A DNA stretch of 64,000 nucleotides from Melanocharis versteri (lineage: Eukaryota > Chordata > Aves > Passeriformes > Melanocharitidae), in contig VZTG01006025.1 in NCBI GenBank assembly GCA_013397845.1, positions 124,001 to 188,000 of the forward strand, given 5' to 3'. This document shows positions 1 through 12,500 of this stretch, in pieces. A program made the translations under genes and the position numbers. The notes under the pieces were generated by a model, which saw only the letters and a list, made by a program, of their open reading frames with translations, was not told the origin of the DNA and did no database searches. Positions within the stretch are counted from its first letter, which is position 1. Each line of letters begins with the position of its first letter.

Positions 1-1261
1 TAGACAGGAGCCTGCAGATGTGCAGTGGGATTGTCCTCATGGTCTTTTGTTCTGGGAGTGGTGCAGAGTTTAACCATCACCTGCAATATATTTTAAAAAA
101 GGAGAAAAAAAAAAAAGAGGGGAGCTTTCTGGAGGAGGTGTCTCCCCACCTCCCTCCTGTGCACAGTGCCCACAGAAGATGCTTTGCTGTTCCCAGTCTT
201 GAGGCAAGGTCAGCAGCATCCCAATTTGCATTCCCCATTGCTATGTGTCTTGGGGAGCTGCAGCCAGCTTGGAGTGGGCTCTGCTGCTTTTGTTGGGGGA
301 CCTCAATTAGCTCTTAGTGGGCTCTAAAACCAAGCTGCCTGGTCTTGTGAGTTTTGAAATTGTTGAAGGTTGGGTTCTTTCTGTGATACTGGGAGTTTAC
401 AGCTTGAGGTTTGTGGTGGGAATGGATTTCTTCTCCTTCTCTGTGCTGTTGTGTGGGATGCTGAGCCCTGAAAGAAGAGGAGACTTCAGAAAGGGGTGGG
501 CCTTCCTGAAACAAAGCCTTCCCCCAGCTCAAGAGCAGCACAGGCTGCCGTGTGCTGATACCTGTGGTGTTTGTACCCACTCAGTGAAACTCGGCTTCAG
601 AACCCCCCTGCTCGCTGGCTCATTCCCCTGGGCTCCTTGGAGCTTTTGCTGTCCCAGCTGTGTCTCCAGAGCCAGCAGCCGTGGCTGTGCTGGATCTGGC
701 TCATTCCGTTCTGGTAGGTGCTGAGGAGACCTCCAGCTTCTTCATCCCCTGTGTTGCTCTGCAGGTGTAAGTGACTGGGGTTTGGCGAGAAAACCAAGAA
801 TTGAGGAATTTAATAGGCAATCTGCAGCTGGCCAATGCCTTCCTGCACTCCTAGGTAAGGGTCATTAATCTTTAAAAGTGCAATGTTCAGGCTGATAATT
901 ACTGTAAAGGTAATTTTAGTTACCTCGCAGCCCTTGTTTCACTGCTCGATGGCGGCAGTGAGCATGTGAGGGCAAACCAGGTGAATCAACTCAGTCTGGC
1001 AGCTGGTACAACTTCTTAAAACTCATTAAAACAGCACAAAACCACATTGCTGCGCCCCTGGGCAGACCCTGGGTCTGGCACTGGGTTAGGCACTGTGTCC
1101 TGGGGGTTTCCCTTGCTGCAGGCTCTTGTGGGGGAGAATGGTGTTTCCTCTGCATTAAATATGTGGAGTGTTGTCAGGAGAAAAGGTCTTGGAATCAACT
1201 TTGGTAGTGCTAACTTAAGTGTCCTTGACAAGTTGAGGGCGTTGTGGGTGTTCAGCCTTTA

Positions 1262-1634
1262 GAAAAGAATGCCCCAGGGAGACCTTAGAGCCCCTCCCAG
1301 TGCCTAAAGGGGCTTATGAAAATGAGGGAGAGTGGCTTTTTTACACAGGCAGATAGTGTGAGAACAAAGAGGAATGACCTCAAACTGACAGAAGGCAGGA
1401 TTAGGTGGGATAGTGGGGAGAAATTCTTGCCTGGGAGTGTGGGGAGGCCCTGGCACAGGGTGCCCGGAGGAGCTGTGGCTGCCCCTGGATCCCTGGAAGT
1501 GTCCAAGGCCAGGTTGGATGGGGCTTGGAGCAACCTGGGATAGTGGAAGGTGTCCCTGCCCATGGCAGAGGGTGTAACGAGATAAGCTTTCAGGTCCCTT
1601 CCCACCCAAACCATTCTAGGATTCTGTGATATTT
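1262..1634 (+). mobile_element. CR1 LINE 3' end
   Basis: The plus-strand text reads into the CR1 end motif: 'caggttggatggggcttgg', 'gcaacctgggatagtggaag', then 'cccaaaccattctaggattc'. The copy is 5'-truncated, as is usual for CR1, and covers part of the element's 3' region. The 5' boundary is approximate. Confidence 0.9.
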
Positions 1635-2091
1635 GATGGCAATTTTGAAGTAGTAAGCCCAGCTGAAAGCTGGAGGTGAGGACGTTTTCATCCAGCTTTT
1701 TCAGCCAGCTTTCATCAGGGCTCAGCAGAGATCAAGCCTAGCGCTTGTTCTCCCAGCCCTTCGTGTGGTTCCCTCAGATAGTTCAAATATTGTGCATTTC
1801 TTGTGTGCTAATAACATTTAAATAGCTGCATGATTATGGTTATTTTTAATGAATTTGGGGCTTTGTACCAGGGTGTGGCAGATATATTTGAGGCACTTGG
1901 GTGAATGCAAATTGCGTTAAAGCCGCGCAGTAACAAATGAAGCACTTAAGTGCAATGTCTCTGGCACGAAAGGGAGGAACAGCCCATGTGTGTGAGCCGG
2001 GGCAGTCAATGATGGAAAGCCTGTTAAGAGGTTTTAGCGTCAAACATCCTTATGGCTTTTGGTGCAGCAGCGTTTCATCCTGGCAGGTGCC

Positions 2092-2130
2092 TCTGTGTCT
2101 GTGTGTGTGTGCGTGTGTATGTGTGTGCAG
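2092..2130. repeat. GT-rich simple repeat
   Basis: Imperfect (TG)n tract interrupted by cg and ta dinucleotides. Confidence 0.85.
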
Positions 2131-2808
2131 GGGTGGTATTTATCTAGCAGGCAGCTCTTTATCAAAGCAGCGTGCAGGGCCCTCTGGGCTTCTAATTATA
2201 GCTTTGGTTTGGAAGCAACCAAAGGGAGAACAACAAAGCAAAAAGTGCTTTACTCCTGTTCTTGGGAAATTGTAAGGAAAGAGTATGAGCCCTGTTATGT
2301 TAAACCTTGAGTGTAAATGAGGCACAGTGTAAGTAAACACATCTGTGTTCAGGCAGGAGAAAAAACTTTATTAATAATTCATGGGAAAAATCCTCCTCTT
2401 CAGCTGATGGAGAGCTATTGCTTATTTCTGTTGAACTGTTGCTTTAGCAAGTGAAGTGCTCCTGCAGGGAGAGCCATCGTCACACGCAGCGGTGGCATTG
2501 TCATCTCTGCTGTGCTGTCATCGCCACTGCGGGCAATTCCTTCGGTGCAGAGTCAGGAGTGGCTGTGATGGAGTGACCTGCTGGGATGGAGCCTGTCCTT
2601 GCCATTGCCTCCCTGTGATGGAGTGACTCGCTCATGGTGCTTTTGTAAGCATCGTTCTTGCTGCTTTTCTTTGCACAGATTTCTGGTGCCTGCTGGGTGC
2701 CTATGCTCCCCATTTCCATGGGAGGCTGGTGGAGGGAGCAGCCCCAGGATGTTATCTGCACCATGCAGGGTGCTGAGCTGCTTGTAGGGTGGGGATAGGC
2801 TTGGATGG

Positions 2809-2834
2809 ATCCCTCCCTCCCTCCCTCCCTCCAC
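2809..2834. repeat. (CCCT)n simple repeat
   Basis: About six tandem copies of ccct/ctcc lie here with no coding context. Confidence 0.85.
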
Positions 2835-3975
2835 CGGGTCAGGCAGATACCGGCCCTTTGGGCAAAGGAGGGTTTTGGAGTGACTGCTGCCTGCCAGGCT
2901 GAGCCCCTGTGTCCTCCAGGAGGGTTTGGAGACTTGTTTCTGCAGAAGAAGCCCTGTCAGGCACTGTGTGTTTGAGACCAAACCATGTTGTTTCTGCTCT
3001 GGCCTCTGCTGCAGAGGGGAAGGGAGCCCCAAGAGTTACTGCTTGCTACTGAATCGGAAACAGCACTTGTATTAAACTGATGCTTTTCTTAGTCTTCTTA
3101 GCCAACTACTGCGTTGCAATGGGAGGAGGGATAGTCTATGAGCAGTTTTTGCTGGCAGTCTGGTGCACGTGCCTTCTCCGTGTCTCTGTTCTGGGTCCAA
3201 CTGCTCCAAGTTCAAGTGAGTTTTCCAAACAGGTTCCACATGGGCAGCCTTTCCAAACCCATTGCTGTAGACAAGGCCCCAGTGACAAGTACATGTTTTC
3301 GTTTAAATTTCAGCACTTCACCAATGAGCAAAGCCCATGAATTTCCATGTAAGGAATTCTGTAACATCCAGGAGGATTTTTGAGGATACGGAGGAGGAGC
3401 TCTCAGCTCCCTTTGGTTGTAATGCACTTACTGCTCCATTTAGTCAGGTCATTTTATAAGCCCAGTCTTCAATTTGACATAAATGATTTGCTTTCAGCAG
3501 ATGGTGAGCTACTATTTTTGCCCTCATTTAAATAGGAAAGCTGTACGATAGCAGGAGATGGGAGAGGGGCACGGTGCTGCTGATATGCAGTAGATTACCA
3601 GGGCTGGTCTGGTGAGAATTAAATCCGAGCAGTTGTAATATGCCATCTGTGTTGTGTTGGGTGGTTTATTTTTCCCCTGTTCAATGAGGCTCCTGAAGTC
3701 TCCTGTTACTCTCCAGGTCAGACTGAGTGACAGCATCCTTTTTGTTCAGGATCTAAAGTACCAGCACAGAAAGACGAGGCACGTTAATTCTAAGAGGGGT
3801 TATAAAATGTCAGCACTAATTATTCCTCTAATAAAATGTATTAAATAAATTCTGAAAGGTTCTGAGTCTTTCGAGTATTTTAAAGTTGTTTGAATTTCTG
3901 TTGAGAGTCTTATTTTATTGCATTTGAATTTCTTACTTTGTTTGACACCCCAAGGCAAACAGCTCTATGCAATGG

Positions 3976-4093
3976 TCATAGAATCCCAGACTGGTTTGGG
4001 CTGGCAGAGACCTTAAAGTCCATCACATTCCAACCCCCTGCCATGGCTAGGGACATCTTCCACTGGAAGAGGTTGCTTCAAGCTCTGTCCAAT
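3976..4093 (-). mobile_element. CR1 fragment
   Basis: The reverse-oriented CR1 terminus starts with 'catagaatcccagactggtt' and continues through the 'ccttaaagtccatcacattcc' and 'ccatggctagggacatcttcc' blocks. It breaks off after about 115 bases. Confidence 0.85.
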
Positions 4094-4673
4094 GTTTTCT
4101 TTACTGTAGTAAAAATCGCATGTAGGACACGTAACACACATGTGGAGCGAGTCGTGCTGGTGGCAGCTGCAGTTTCCTCCTCTCCCACCCCCACTTCTGT
4201 TGCACGTGCACCAGGTCTTGACAAAACTGAGTTTTTTCAGGCTGTGCTCTCTATTTCAAGCAGCGTTCTGTGTAGTTTCCCTGGTGAATTATGAGCTTTT
4301 CACGCACATTATGAAATGGGAAGGAACACATTTTTAAAAAACCCACCACACTGTTGCTGAAACTATTTGATTTTTGCCTATTTTTAGCAGAAATTTCTGT
4401 CTTATCATTGTCTCCAGCTCTTGCTGGAGCAGCAGTGTTCAGTGAAGCCACACATTTTTGCGTAGGAAGGTCAAGACAGTTTGTCCCACCCGTTATCTGG
4501 TGTTGGGCATCTCTGTGAGACAGTTTGTGTTTCCAAGAACTGAGCCTTCCCCATGGACAGTCCTTTTTCTTCTCTCTCTGAAAGACTAAGCCACTGGGAA
4601 TTAAGTAAGTTATTACATAAGCCATAAGTCATTTTTTCGAGGCTTGGAAACAGGGCTAAGTTAGATTTTTCAC

Positions 4674-4908
4674 TGAACTACAGACTGGCTTGAGTTGGAC
4701 AGAACCTTAAAGCCCATGTCATCCCACCCCCTGCCATGGGCAGGGACACCTTCCACTATCCCAGGTTGCTCCAAGCCCTATCCAGCCTGGCCTTGGACAC
4801 TTCTAGGGATCCAGGGGCAGCCACAGCTTCTCTGGGCACCCTGTGCCAGGACCTCCCCACCCTCCCAGGCAAGAATTTCTTCCTGATTTCTAATTAACCC
4901 TTCTTCCT
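4674..4908 (-). mobile_element. CR1 3' end
   Basis: Minus-strand CR1 with the passerine-style block 'ggatccaggggcagccacag' followed by 'ttctctgggcaccctgtgcc' and 'aagaatttcttcctgatttc'. The terminal TATGATTC repeat has decayed. Confidence 0.9.
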
Positions 4909-5371
4909 TCAGCATAGGTTCAGTTTACTGTCACTAAACTTACTGGGTGCCTAAATAAGAGAGACTGAAGTAGGCTGACAGGTAGGAGAGGGTGACAGAC
5001 ACATATCTAAACATACCTGTTTCATTGAGCCTCTGTGACTTGTTATGGAACAGCCCAAATGAGCAGCACTGTAATTTCCAGGGAACTCAGGTGCCATCAT
5101 TTAGTGAGAACCTTCCAGAGCACAGGTGCCATAAGGAAGGGATTTAGCTCTCTCTTGAGGATTGAAGGCTTTCTCAACAGGGAGCTGTTGTGGTATGTTG
5201 AGCTATTCTAAAATCTTTTAGATAAATCTCTGTGTGTCTGTGCAGACTGGAAAATGGGGATGGTTTGGCTTATATTGGGGTTGTCTTCTGATGTCTGCAA
5301 GAGCAGAACCCATGGAGCCGTGTGGGGATGAAACTGAGTTTAGCCGTCATCTGCTCCCCAGATAATTAGTG

Positions 5372-5492
5372 CAGGGTGGATGGGGCTTGGAGCAACCTGG
5401 TCTAGTGGAAGGTGTCCTTTCCAATGCCAAGGGGTTGGAATGAGATGAGTTTAAGGTCCCTTCAACCCAAAGCATTCCATGATTTTATGGTT
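5372..5492 (+). mobile_element. CR1 fragment
   Basis: Only the last 120 bases of the element remain: 'ggtggatggggcttggagca' through 'gcattccatgattttatgg'. Confidence 0.85.
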
Positions 5493-6593
5493 GAACTGTA
5501 TATGTTGGGAGCAGGGTGAGCAGTGAGCACTTTCGCTCCTTTTAAGTCTGTTTTGTTTCTGGGATTTTGATGCAGGAAAGAGGGATGAGTATGTATGAAA
5601 TACACCAAGCCCGCAGAGATGTTGTGTGTTCCCTACAGTACCAAGCTGTGCCCTTGGCCAGAAAGAAGGATAAACACTGAGGTTGGGGGGTTCAGGTATT
5701 GGGGGGCTGTAGGGTGTTCACAGGTACAGCAGGTTCAGGAGGTGCCCGTATACTGGTTTGCTTTGACATTTGGTGTTCAGAGTTGCTGATGCCTTTTAAG
5801 AGAAGATCTGTGGAGCTCCCTCTTCATCACCAAAGCACCGACATTCCTGAGGAGGTCCAGGTCCTCCCCTGAGGGTTGCTCTGGTTCAGATGAAGGGGGA
5901 TGTAGCTGGCGGGAGGTCAGCCCATGGTGCAGGTGTCTTCAGCAGGGTAAAGCCTGTTTTCTGCTGTGGAAGTATTTAACGCCTTTCTCTTCAGGTTGCT
6001 TCCTGTTGCCAAAGCCTTCTTATCTGGAGAAGGTTCTTCAGCCTAAAAATCCTTAGACATAAATACATATTTGTACTCTTTTCTGATGAGATTGTTACTT
6101 TGAAATCTCTTTCTGGGATCGTATCTGAGTTTTGTTGTAGTTTGCTTATTTCCATAGTGTTTAACACCTTCTCCACTCCAGACTTATGAAGAGCTTGCCT
6201 TTTACAGGCTGTCTGACATCAAGCCTTCAGTCTCCACCAAAGAAAGCCCCCCCCAGATGAAGTATTTACAATGTGGCAGCTCAGAGCAGGAGGTGAGCAG
6301 CACTGCTTGAGGGCTCATACAATAGCAGAGCATTCTCCTCCAGCATCCAGGGAGCTCCTGAGGCACCTGCTGGCTCAGCAGAATTGCCTTATGGAATAGC
6401 AAGGGAAAAAAATTTAATTTAAATAAAAACCTGCTTGTGGTTTGGCTGTGGGCAGTGCTTTCTCCAGGGGATGGGTTGAAGAACAGTGGAGCAAGAACCT
6501 CGCTCTTTGTGTCTGCTCTGCTGTGGGCTGGGTTGGAAACAAAACACCACTTGGCACCCATCTCCTTGCAGGAAAGGTCCTTTTCTTCGTTGT

Positions 6594-6682
6594 ATAATCA
6601 TAGAATCACACGCTGGCTTGGGTTGGAAGGTTTACAGACCATCTTGTTCCACCCCCTTGCCATGGACAACCTCTCAGTTACG
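6594..6682 (-). mobile_element. CR1 fragment
   Basis: Begins with 'aatcatagaatcacacgctg' and carries 'cttgggttggaagg' and 'ttgttccacccccttgccat', then ends. Confidence 0.8.
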
Positions 6683-8738
6683 TTACTTACTTACAAATCT
6701 CTGCTTTTGATAATGGATGTAAGGGAAACCAATTCTGAGCATAAAACTTCCAAGGGAGGAAGCCAGCCGGGAGCCCACGCATTGGAGCAGTGCACTCAGG
6801 TCTTGCAGCATGATGTTTGCTGTACCCAGTGAGTTATTGGTGCTGGCAGCTATGAAATGTTTATTGGGAAAGGAAAGGCTCCTACGTGCCCATCTCCGCA
6901 TCCCCAGCACTGCCGAGTGGATCTGGCTGAGCTGCAGAGTGGTTCTCGGGGGATGGAGGAAAGACAAGGAGATGTTTGCTCATCGCCAGCCAGACCCACC
7001 TTCCTGTGCTGGGAGAGGTCCATGACTGTGGCTTTGAAATGTAAACAAGTCAACAAATCTTGTTCCAAATTGTTGGTGTTTAAAGAGAGAAAAGTACATC
7101 CAGAGGAAATGTTCCTTTGTGGACTGTCCCTGGGGCTTCCTGCGGCTGATAAGAGAGGCTCCTCAGCTATGCCCTCCCCACCGACGTCATCTCCAAAGCC
7201 TTAGTTCTGCGTTTTTGGTTTGAAGAGCAATGCGTCCAACATTGTGCGTTTTGATAACGATTCCTACAAATGCGTTTGTTCAAAACAAACACAGTAGGAA
7301 GCAACTACAAAGCAGGCTGCTCCAACAGCTGGTGCCAGAGGGAGCTGGCTGTTGGTGTGTGATTGTGGTGGGACAGGCTTATAGAGCATCCCTTCCATTC
7401 CGTGTGTGCTGGGGCATTGGGAGCTCTGCCCTGGGCTCTGGCATAGCGGGTTTGGGGTGATGGGTGTTTGGCTGAACAGGGTCCTTGGCCTCTTCACTGC
7501 CTTGTGGCATCTCCAGGAGTTCTTGGAGAGCTGATGAGAGCAGAAATTGGCTGCGTGGTGGCTGGGGTTCTCTGCAGTAGGAGCCATGGGTTGCTAACAG
7601 GGCCAGCAGCATCTGTGGCAAGGGATTGCAGGAGGAAGGGGAGCAGAAGTAAAAGCTGCAAGGATAAGTCACACATGTGCTGCCATCTGCAAACTGCTTG
7701 CTGACACATCTGGCTTTGGGCACTCTCTTTGCCTTGTAGCATCCCTGGTCCCTTGGGTGCCCATGATGCAGGTTCTCTGCTTGGGTGCCTGTTTCCTCAG
7801 TGCAGGTTGGAAGCTGCTGTTTCAGTGGCCTCTGCCGCTCCACTGGGTTTAGAAATACCCAGAACAGCTCATGGAGGGGAGATGGTGAGTGGAGAGTAAT
7901 TCTGTCTTCTGCTTCTGCAGGAGACCATGCTAAAATGAGCCCTGCAGCTCGTCCCCGAGGCTGGCTGGTGGGGCTGAGTCCAAGTGAAAAAACCCAACGA
8001 AAACCCCAAACCAAACCTTGTAACCTCAGGAAATTTGTGTTGCTGCAGAAACAAATTCAGGGAAGATGCTGTGCTGATTTAACCACGGCGTTAGAAATAA
8101 TATGAAATGCTTACATTAAACGCAGGGAGAAAGTCCTTTGAAGAGCTGGGAGGGCTCTTCTCCCTCAAGCACTCTGGTTCTTTTAGCAGTCAGGATGAGT
8201 TAAATTAAAGTTGATGAATGCAATAATACGTAGGAGGATGACATCTTGGAATATTTCTTAATTTTAAGTGTGTCTTTTGAGCAAATGTTTATACACTGAG
8301 GCTCGGGCTGGGGGATTGAGGCATATTGGATTATATGCTATTTGCTCAGTGTAAGCAGTGGCAATTTATTGCTGCAGTTACATGTGATGCGGTGCGCAAA
8401 GATTAGTTCTATCCCCTCTAAAGCATGATTATTTTGGGTCCTCTTTATACCTTAAATAGATACTCTTCTCATGTGATTTCCATCTTTTTGTGTCAACAGC
8501 CCAGGCTAAAGTTGAAATAAACATTGCATCAGCTTAATAGCACAAGCTCTGAGGAAATCTGCTCTCCATTATGGATGTTGTTTGGAAACCTTTTCATTTG
8601 ACATTTTTCCAGTGTGCAGTGCAAATATCCCATGAATTCCAAAGCCTGCTGGGCTGCACTGGATTTGTCTGATGCAGAACAATGTAATTGCTCAACATTG
8701 ATGGGTCCTGTCGCTAGCAGTGTGGTTTGGTGTGTTTT

Positions 8739-8795
8739 AGATCATAGAATCCCAGAATGGTTTAGGTTGGAAGGGACCTTAAAGACTATCTTCAA
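8739..8795 (-). mobile_element. CR1 terminal fragment
   Basis: A short remnant with 'atcatagaatcccagaatgg' and 'aggttggaagggaccttaaa' that stops abruptly. It lies about 80 bases upstream of a SINE-like tail. Confidence 0.8.
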
Positions 8796-8871
8796 AGCAA
8801 ACTGTAGCAAAAGGAATGACTTTGCTCTTGCTGACTTCATAGGCTGGAGTCAGCCAGGGTTTCATGCCCTT

Positions 8872-8935
8872 ACAGGCCATTCACTTCAGAGTTGGACTTG
8901 ATCCATGTGGGTCCATTCCACTCTGGTTCTGTGAC
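8872..8935 (+). mobile_element. SINE tail fragment (TguSINE1-like)
   Basis: The text 'aggccattcacttcagagtt' followed by 'ggacttgatcc', 'gtgggtcc' and 'ttctgtgac' matches the tail of the SINE at 25176-25320 in this window. No tRNA-like head is recognisable here, so this is a 5'-truncated copy or a related CR1 tail. Confidence 0.5.
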
Positions 8936-9050
8936 AGGGTGGTGTGACTGCTGAACATGGTGTGTCTGTGCTCGTGGTTGGTTTGAATAGCTCAGTCAGC
9001 CATGGGTATTGGAAACCTCTTGATTGAACCCTTCTGCTCGTCTCATACAG

Positions 9051-9510
9051 CATCATCATGACAACAGAAAAGAGCCCAGCAGCCGACGCTGACAGCTCAG
9101 AGCAGCAGCAAGCCAAGGAGGAGGAAAGACCTGCTGAAACACAGAAGCAAGAGGCTTCCCTGGAGGAAGGGGCTCAGCCAGCGCTGGAGAGGCAGCCCCA
9201 GAGGCAGAACGCCTCCAACGGAGACACCCCCACGCACGAGGAGCAGAGCAAGAAAGAACGTCGCGCCTCTGAGGGCCGGGGTCTCTCCCGCCTCTTCTCC
9301 TCCTTCCTCAGGAGGCCCAAGTCTCAGGTGTCCGAAGAGGACAAAGACACTGATGCTCCTAAAGAGGCGGGAGGTGACCAGAAACACGTGGGATTAGGAG
9401 CCAGCCCTGATGAAGACATCCTGGTGAAAGCCCCGATTGCAGCTCCTGAGCCTGAGCTCAAAACCGACCCATCACTGGATCTTCATTCCTTGAGCAGTGC
9501 GGAAACACAG
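9051..9510 (+). CDS. EPB41: EPB41 first coding exon: start codon AUG-1 and headpiece
   Basis: The acceptor is 'tctcatacag' at 9041-9050 and the donor is gtaaaa at 9511. Seven untranslated bases precede the ATG at 9058, which has A at -3. It encodes residues 1-151 in phase 0, starting MTTEKS as mammalian 4.1R does. The headpiece is hydrophilic and rich in Glu, Gln and Lys. It contains the conserved blocks ASNGDTPTHE, GLSRLFSSFLRRPKSQVSEE and the closing KAPIAAPEPELKTDPSLDLH. This exon is present only in long isoforms; skipping it moves initiation to the ATG at 12346. The frame stays open into the intron until 9726, but the strong donor and homology end the exon at 9510. Confidence 0.97.
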
Positions 9511-12500
9511 GTAAAACACCCCATTCCGTGGGACACGCTCCCAGCTGCTTTAAAATGTGTCTTTGTAGCCAGAACTATAAAAACTTCATATCCCAGACTG
9601 GTGCGCTTGACCAGAAAAGGTCATGAGATGCCAAAAAGGCTCTTGTCTGCTCCCTGTGTTTCGTTGTATACTTCCCATTCTTGCATCCCTGCATCAGACC
9701 TGCAAAGTATCTGTTCCGGGAATTAGGGTCACACTCCACAGCATAATTTAAAATGCCCCATGCTGAATTATTGCTCTGCTGTGGCTTGGGGTGTCACATC
9801 AGAACTCAGAGGGTTCACATTCATTGGGTTCAAAACCAGGCTTGATCATCAGGATGTCTTTGGTGTGAGCAGGATCAAGGCAGGTCAGTGGCCCAAGGTG
9901 GAGATTGCAAGAGTACATGGATTTGGGAGCGGGTTTCAACTTCAAGGAGCGCAAGCACGGCATTTTAGGACTAGGTCATCTGCTCGGTCCAGGCTAGTGC
10001 TGAGCCTGCCAAATATAAATATCTTCTCCTTATGCATCATGTAGACAGGGATTTCTGCATGGCACGTGGGCTGAGCCAAGCTCCTGGGACGTGTCTGGTG
10101 TCTGCTCTTTCCAGCCAGGGTCATTTTTCTTGCAAAATTTAAAGTTTAAAATTTTAAAGTAGAAATCGAGGCAGAGACACCCCCAGGGAACATTCACGGA
10201 GCAGTGGCTGGTTGTTGATTTGGTGTTGCTGGGTGCCCTCTCTTCCTTCTTGGGTAGTTACAGCTCTACTGTTACTTGAGCCTGGAGTGGAAGAAGGTGG
10301 GTATTCCTTCTCCTCAGCTGGGAATTTCTTACAACCCAGCCAACCTGGTTGTGTATTGCTGGAGCCAGACAGGGTGAAATCTGGATTTCTTACCCACTGC
10401 CTTAAGTTCAGAGTGGCTCCAGATACCCACAAGTGCTCAATTTTGGAGCAATACTTTACAAATTCATTGCCAGTAGACGATAATTGTAAATCCAGCTCCT
10501 TAAAATTATTAAGTTGTAGAGAAGGTAGTAGGTAACAGCTTTTCCTTTCTTTTCCCAAATTTCTGAGCCTGTGAAGACCATGGAATGATCTCTGCTCATA
10601 TTTTATACCTCTGAGGGTTGGGATTAGCAGAATGGGGAAGAGGTGGAGATCTTCAGGCAATTTCAGCCCAGAAATTGTATTTTCAAGAGGAACTCATTCT
10701 TGGAAGTGTTTAAGGCCAGGTTGGATGGGTCTTGGAGCAACATGGTCTAGTAGAAGGTGAGATGGGTCCCTTCCAACTCAAACCATTCTGGGTTTTTTAA
10801 TGCATGATTTCATTCTCTGTTTACCTCTGATTTACTGCTCCTGAGCCCATATGAATTTGCACCCCAGCCTTCCTTCATGGGCTGTTCATTTCAGATGATG
10901 CATTTGTGCCTTTTTTTTTTTTTTTAGTTCTTATTTTAGATCACTGTCAGTGGCTTTCTGAACTGTGACACTCGGCAGATATTTCTGCTGTGAAAGCATT
11001 TGCGAGGTGCTGCAGTTTGATAAATGCTGACCGACGGGAATTAGGAGCTTTGACTGATTCCCTGCTCCCAATTGTCCCAGTTCTGCTGGAACAGAAGTCA
11101 GCAGCTTGTGGACATTATTTAGTTTTTAAATACCTCTGTGCACTTGTGCCTGGGTGTGATTTCATGAGATGCGATGGGCTGAACAGACAAGGTTTTGCTC
11201 TTCCTCTGCTGCAAGTCTGTGCTCCTGCTGCATCCAGCCCCTTCCAGCATTGTCAGAGCCTGCTATGAACTCATTTAACCTGCTGAAGTGGCAGAAGAAA
11301 GAAAAAACCAACTTCCTTCCTCCTCCTGTCCCCAAACTGCATCTCTTTCTGCTATTTGAATGGATTAAACTGGCTTGCAAAATGCTTCCGTAGGCAAAGG
11401 GATGGTGATGTGGAGGCTGCCTTCCCTTTTTGGAGGCAGAGAGCTGCTCGGTCAGCTCTGACGGCCATGAAACCTCAGCCCTGACCCTCCTTTTAGTGCC
11501 ACTGCTACCATAAAATCCCACAATAGTTTGGGTTGGAAGGGACCTTAAAGTCCGTCTCATTCCACCCCCTGCCATGGGCAGGAACACCTTCCACTATCCC
11601 AGGTTGCTGCAAGCCCCGTCCGGCCTGGCCTTCGACACTGCCAGGGATCCAGGGGCAGCCACAGCTTCTCTGGGCACCCTGTGCCAGGGCCTCCCCATCT
11701 TCACAGGGAAGAATTTCTTCACAATATCCCATCTAGCCTCTGTCAGTTTAAAACAATTCCCCTTTGCCATGCTAAGGGCCAGTGCACTGGAACAACAGCT
11801 ATGCCAGAGTGGCAGTGGGAGCACTGGGGGTCCTGCCTGGTGGGGAAAAAACCTTCCCAATCCAGAAGGTGCTGTCACTAACACCATGAATGCATGATGT
11901 AATCTGCCCTGATTTCTCTAATCAACCCTTACTTCTTTTTTATTGCATTCTTTACTAAATGAAAACTTGAAAATTACTTGGAAGAGTTTTAAAAATTAAT
12001 GCCATTCCGTTGGTCACCTCAGCTGCTGCTCCAGATCCTGGGTTACAGGTTAAAGTGGGATTATGAATTCTGAGTGAGATCCCAACCCTGCAGTGCTTGT
12101 TCCATGTGATGCTTTGTTTGTTTGTTTGTTTGTTTGTTTGATTGACACCTCTAAATTGGGAGTTTCAGCCTGCTCAGGAGGAGAGGAGGGACGACCAGGA
12201 GCCAGAGGGAAGAGACCTCGAGTACAGGGAAGAAGGGGAAGCAAAGGAAGAGGGTGCCAAGCTAGAACCGAAGCCAGAGTCTCTGGAGACTAAAGCAGAC
12301 AAGGGTTTGAAAGCTGCCCAAAAAGCAGTGAAAAGACACAGAAACATGTACTGCAAAGTCGTCTTGCTGGATGACACCATTTTTGAGTGTTCTGTGGATG
12401 TAAGTACTTTGGGGATTCGGTTGTGCTTCTTCTCTCTTCCCTCTCCCTTCCTCTTCTCTTGAAGAATCACCACAAAGACGATTTAATAGGGGCGTAATGT

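Larger units (their letters stand above)
1..9050 (+). other. EPB41: Intron upstream of the first coding exon
   Basis: No exon of any gene is recognised here. By analogy with mammalian EPB41, whose alternative first exons lie far upstream, this is the 3' part of the first intron; 5' flanking sequence cannot be excluded. It holds CR1 fragments, a SINE-like tail at 8872-8935, a GT-rich tract and a CCTC tract, all listed separately. I see no CpG-rich promoter-like block. Confidence 0.7.
9511..12168 (+). other. EPB41: Intron between the headpiece exons
   Basis: Contains two CR1 copies (10696 and 11508), a T run at 10913-10926 and the TTTG repeat just before the next acceptor. No additional exon was recognised. 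Confidence 0.85.

Noticed and set aside
7379..8014. 211-codon minus-strand open frame in the upstream intron
   Set aside because: No motif, and a T/C-rich composition in the other strand explains long open stretches. No splice context was found.
1..9050. A promoter or first exon of EPB41 within the window
   Set aside because: No CpG-rich block, no convincing exon-donor pair feeding the acceptor at 9050, and mammalian first exons lie much further upstream.
9511..9726. In-frame continuation of the first coding exon into the intron
   Set aside because: The conserved exon end (SSAETQ) and a donor with correct phase to 12169 fit 4.1R. The 71 extra codons have no homology, so intron retention is possible but unsupported.
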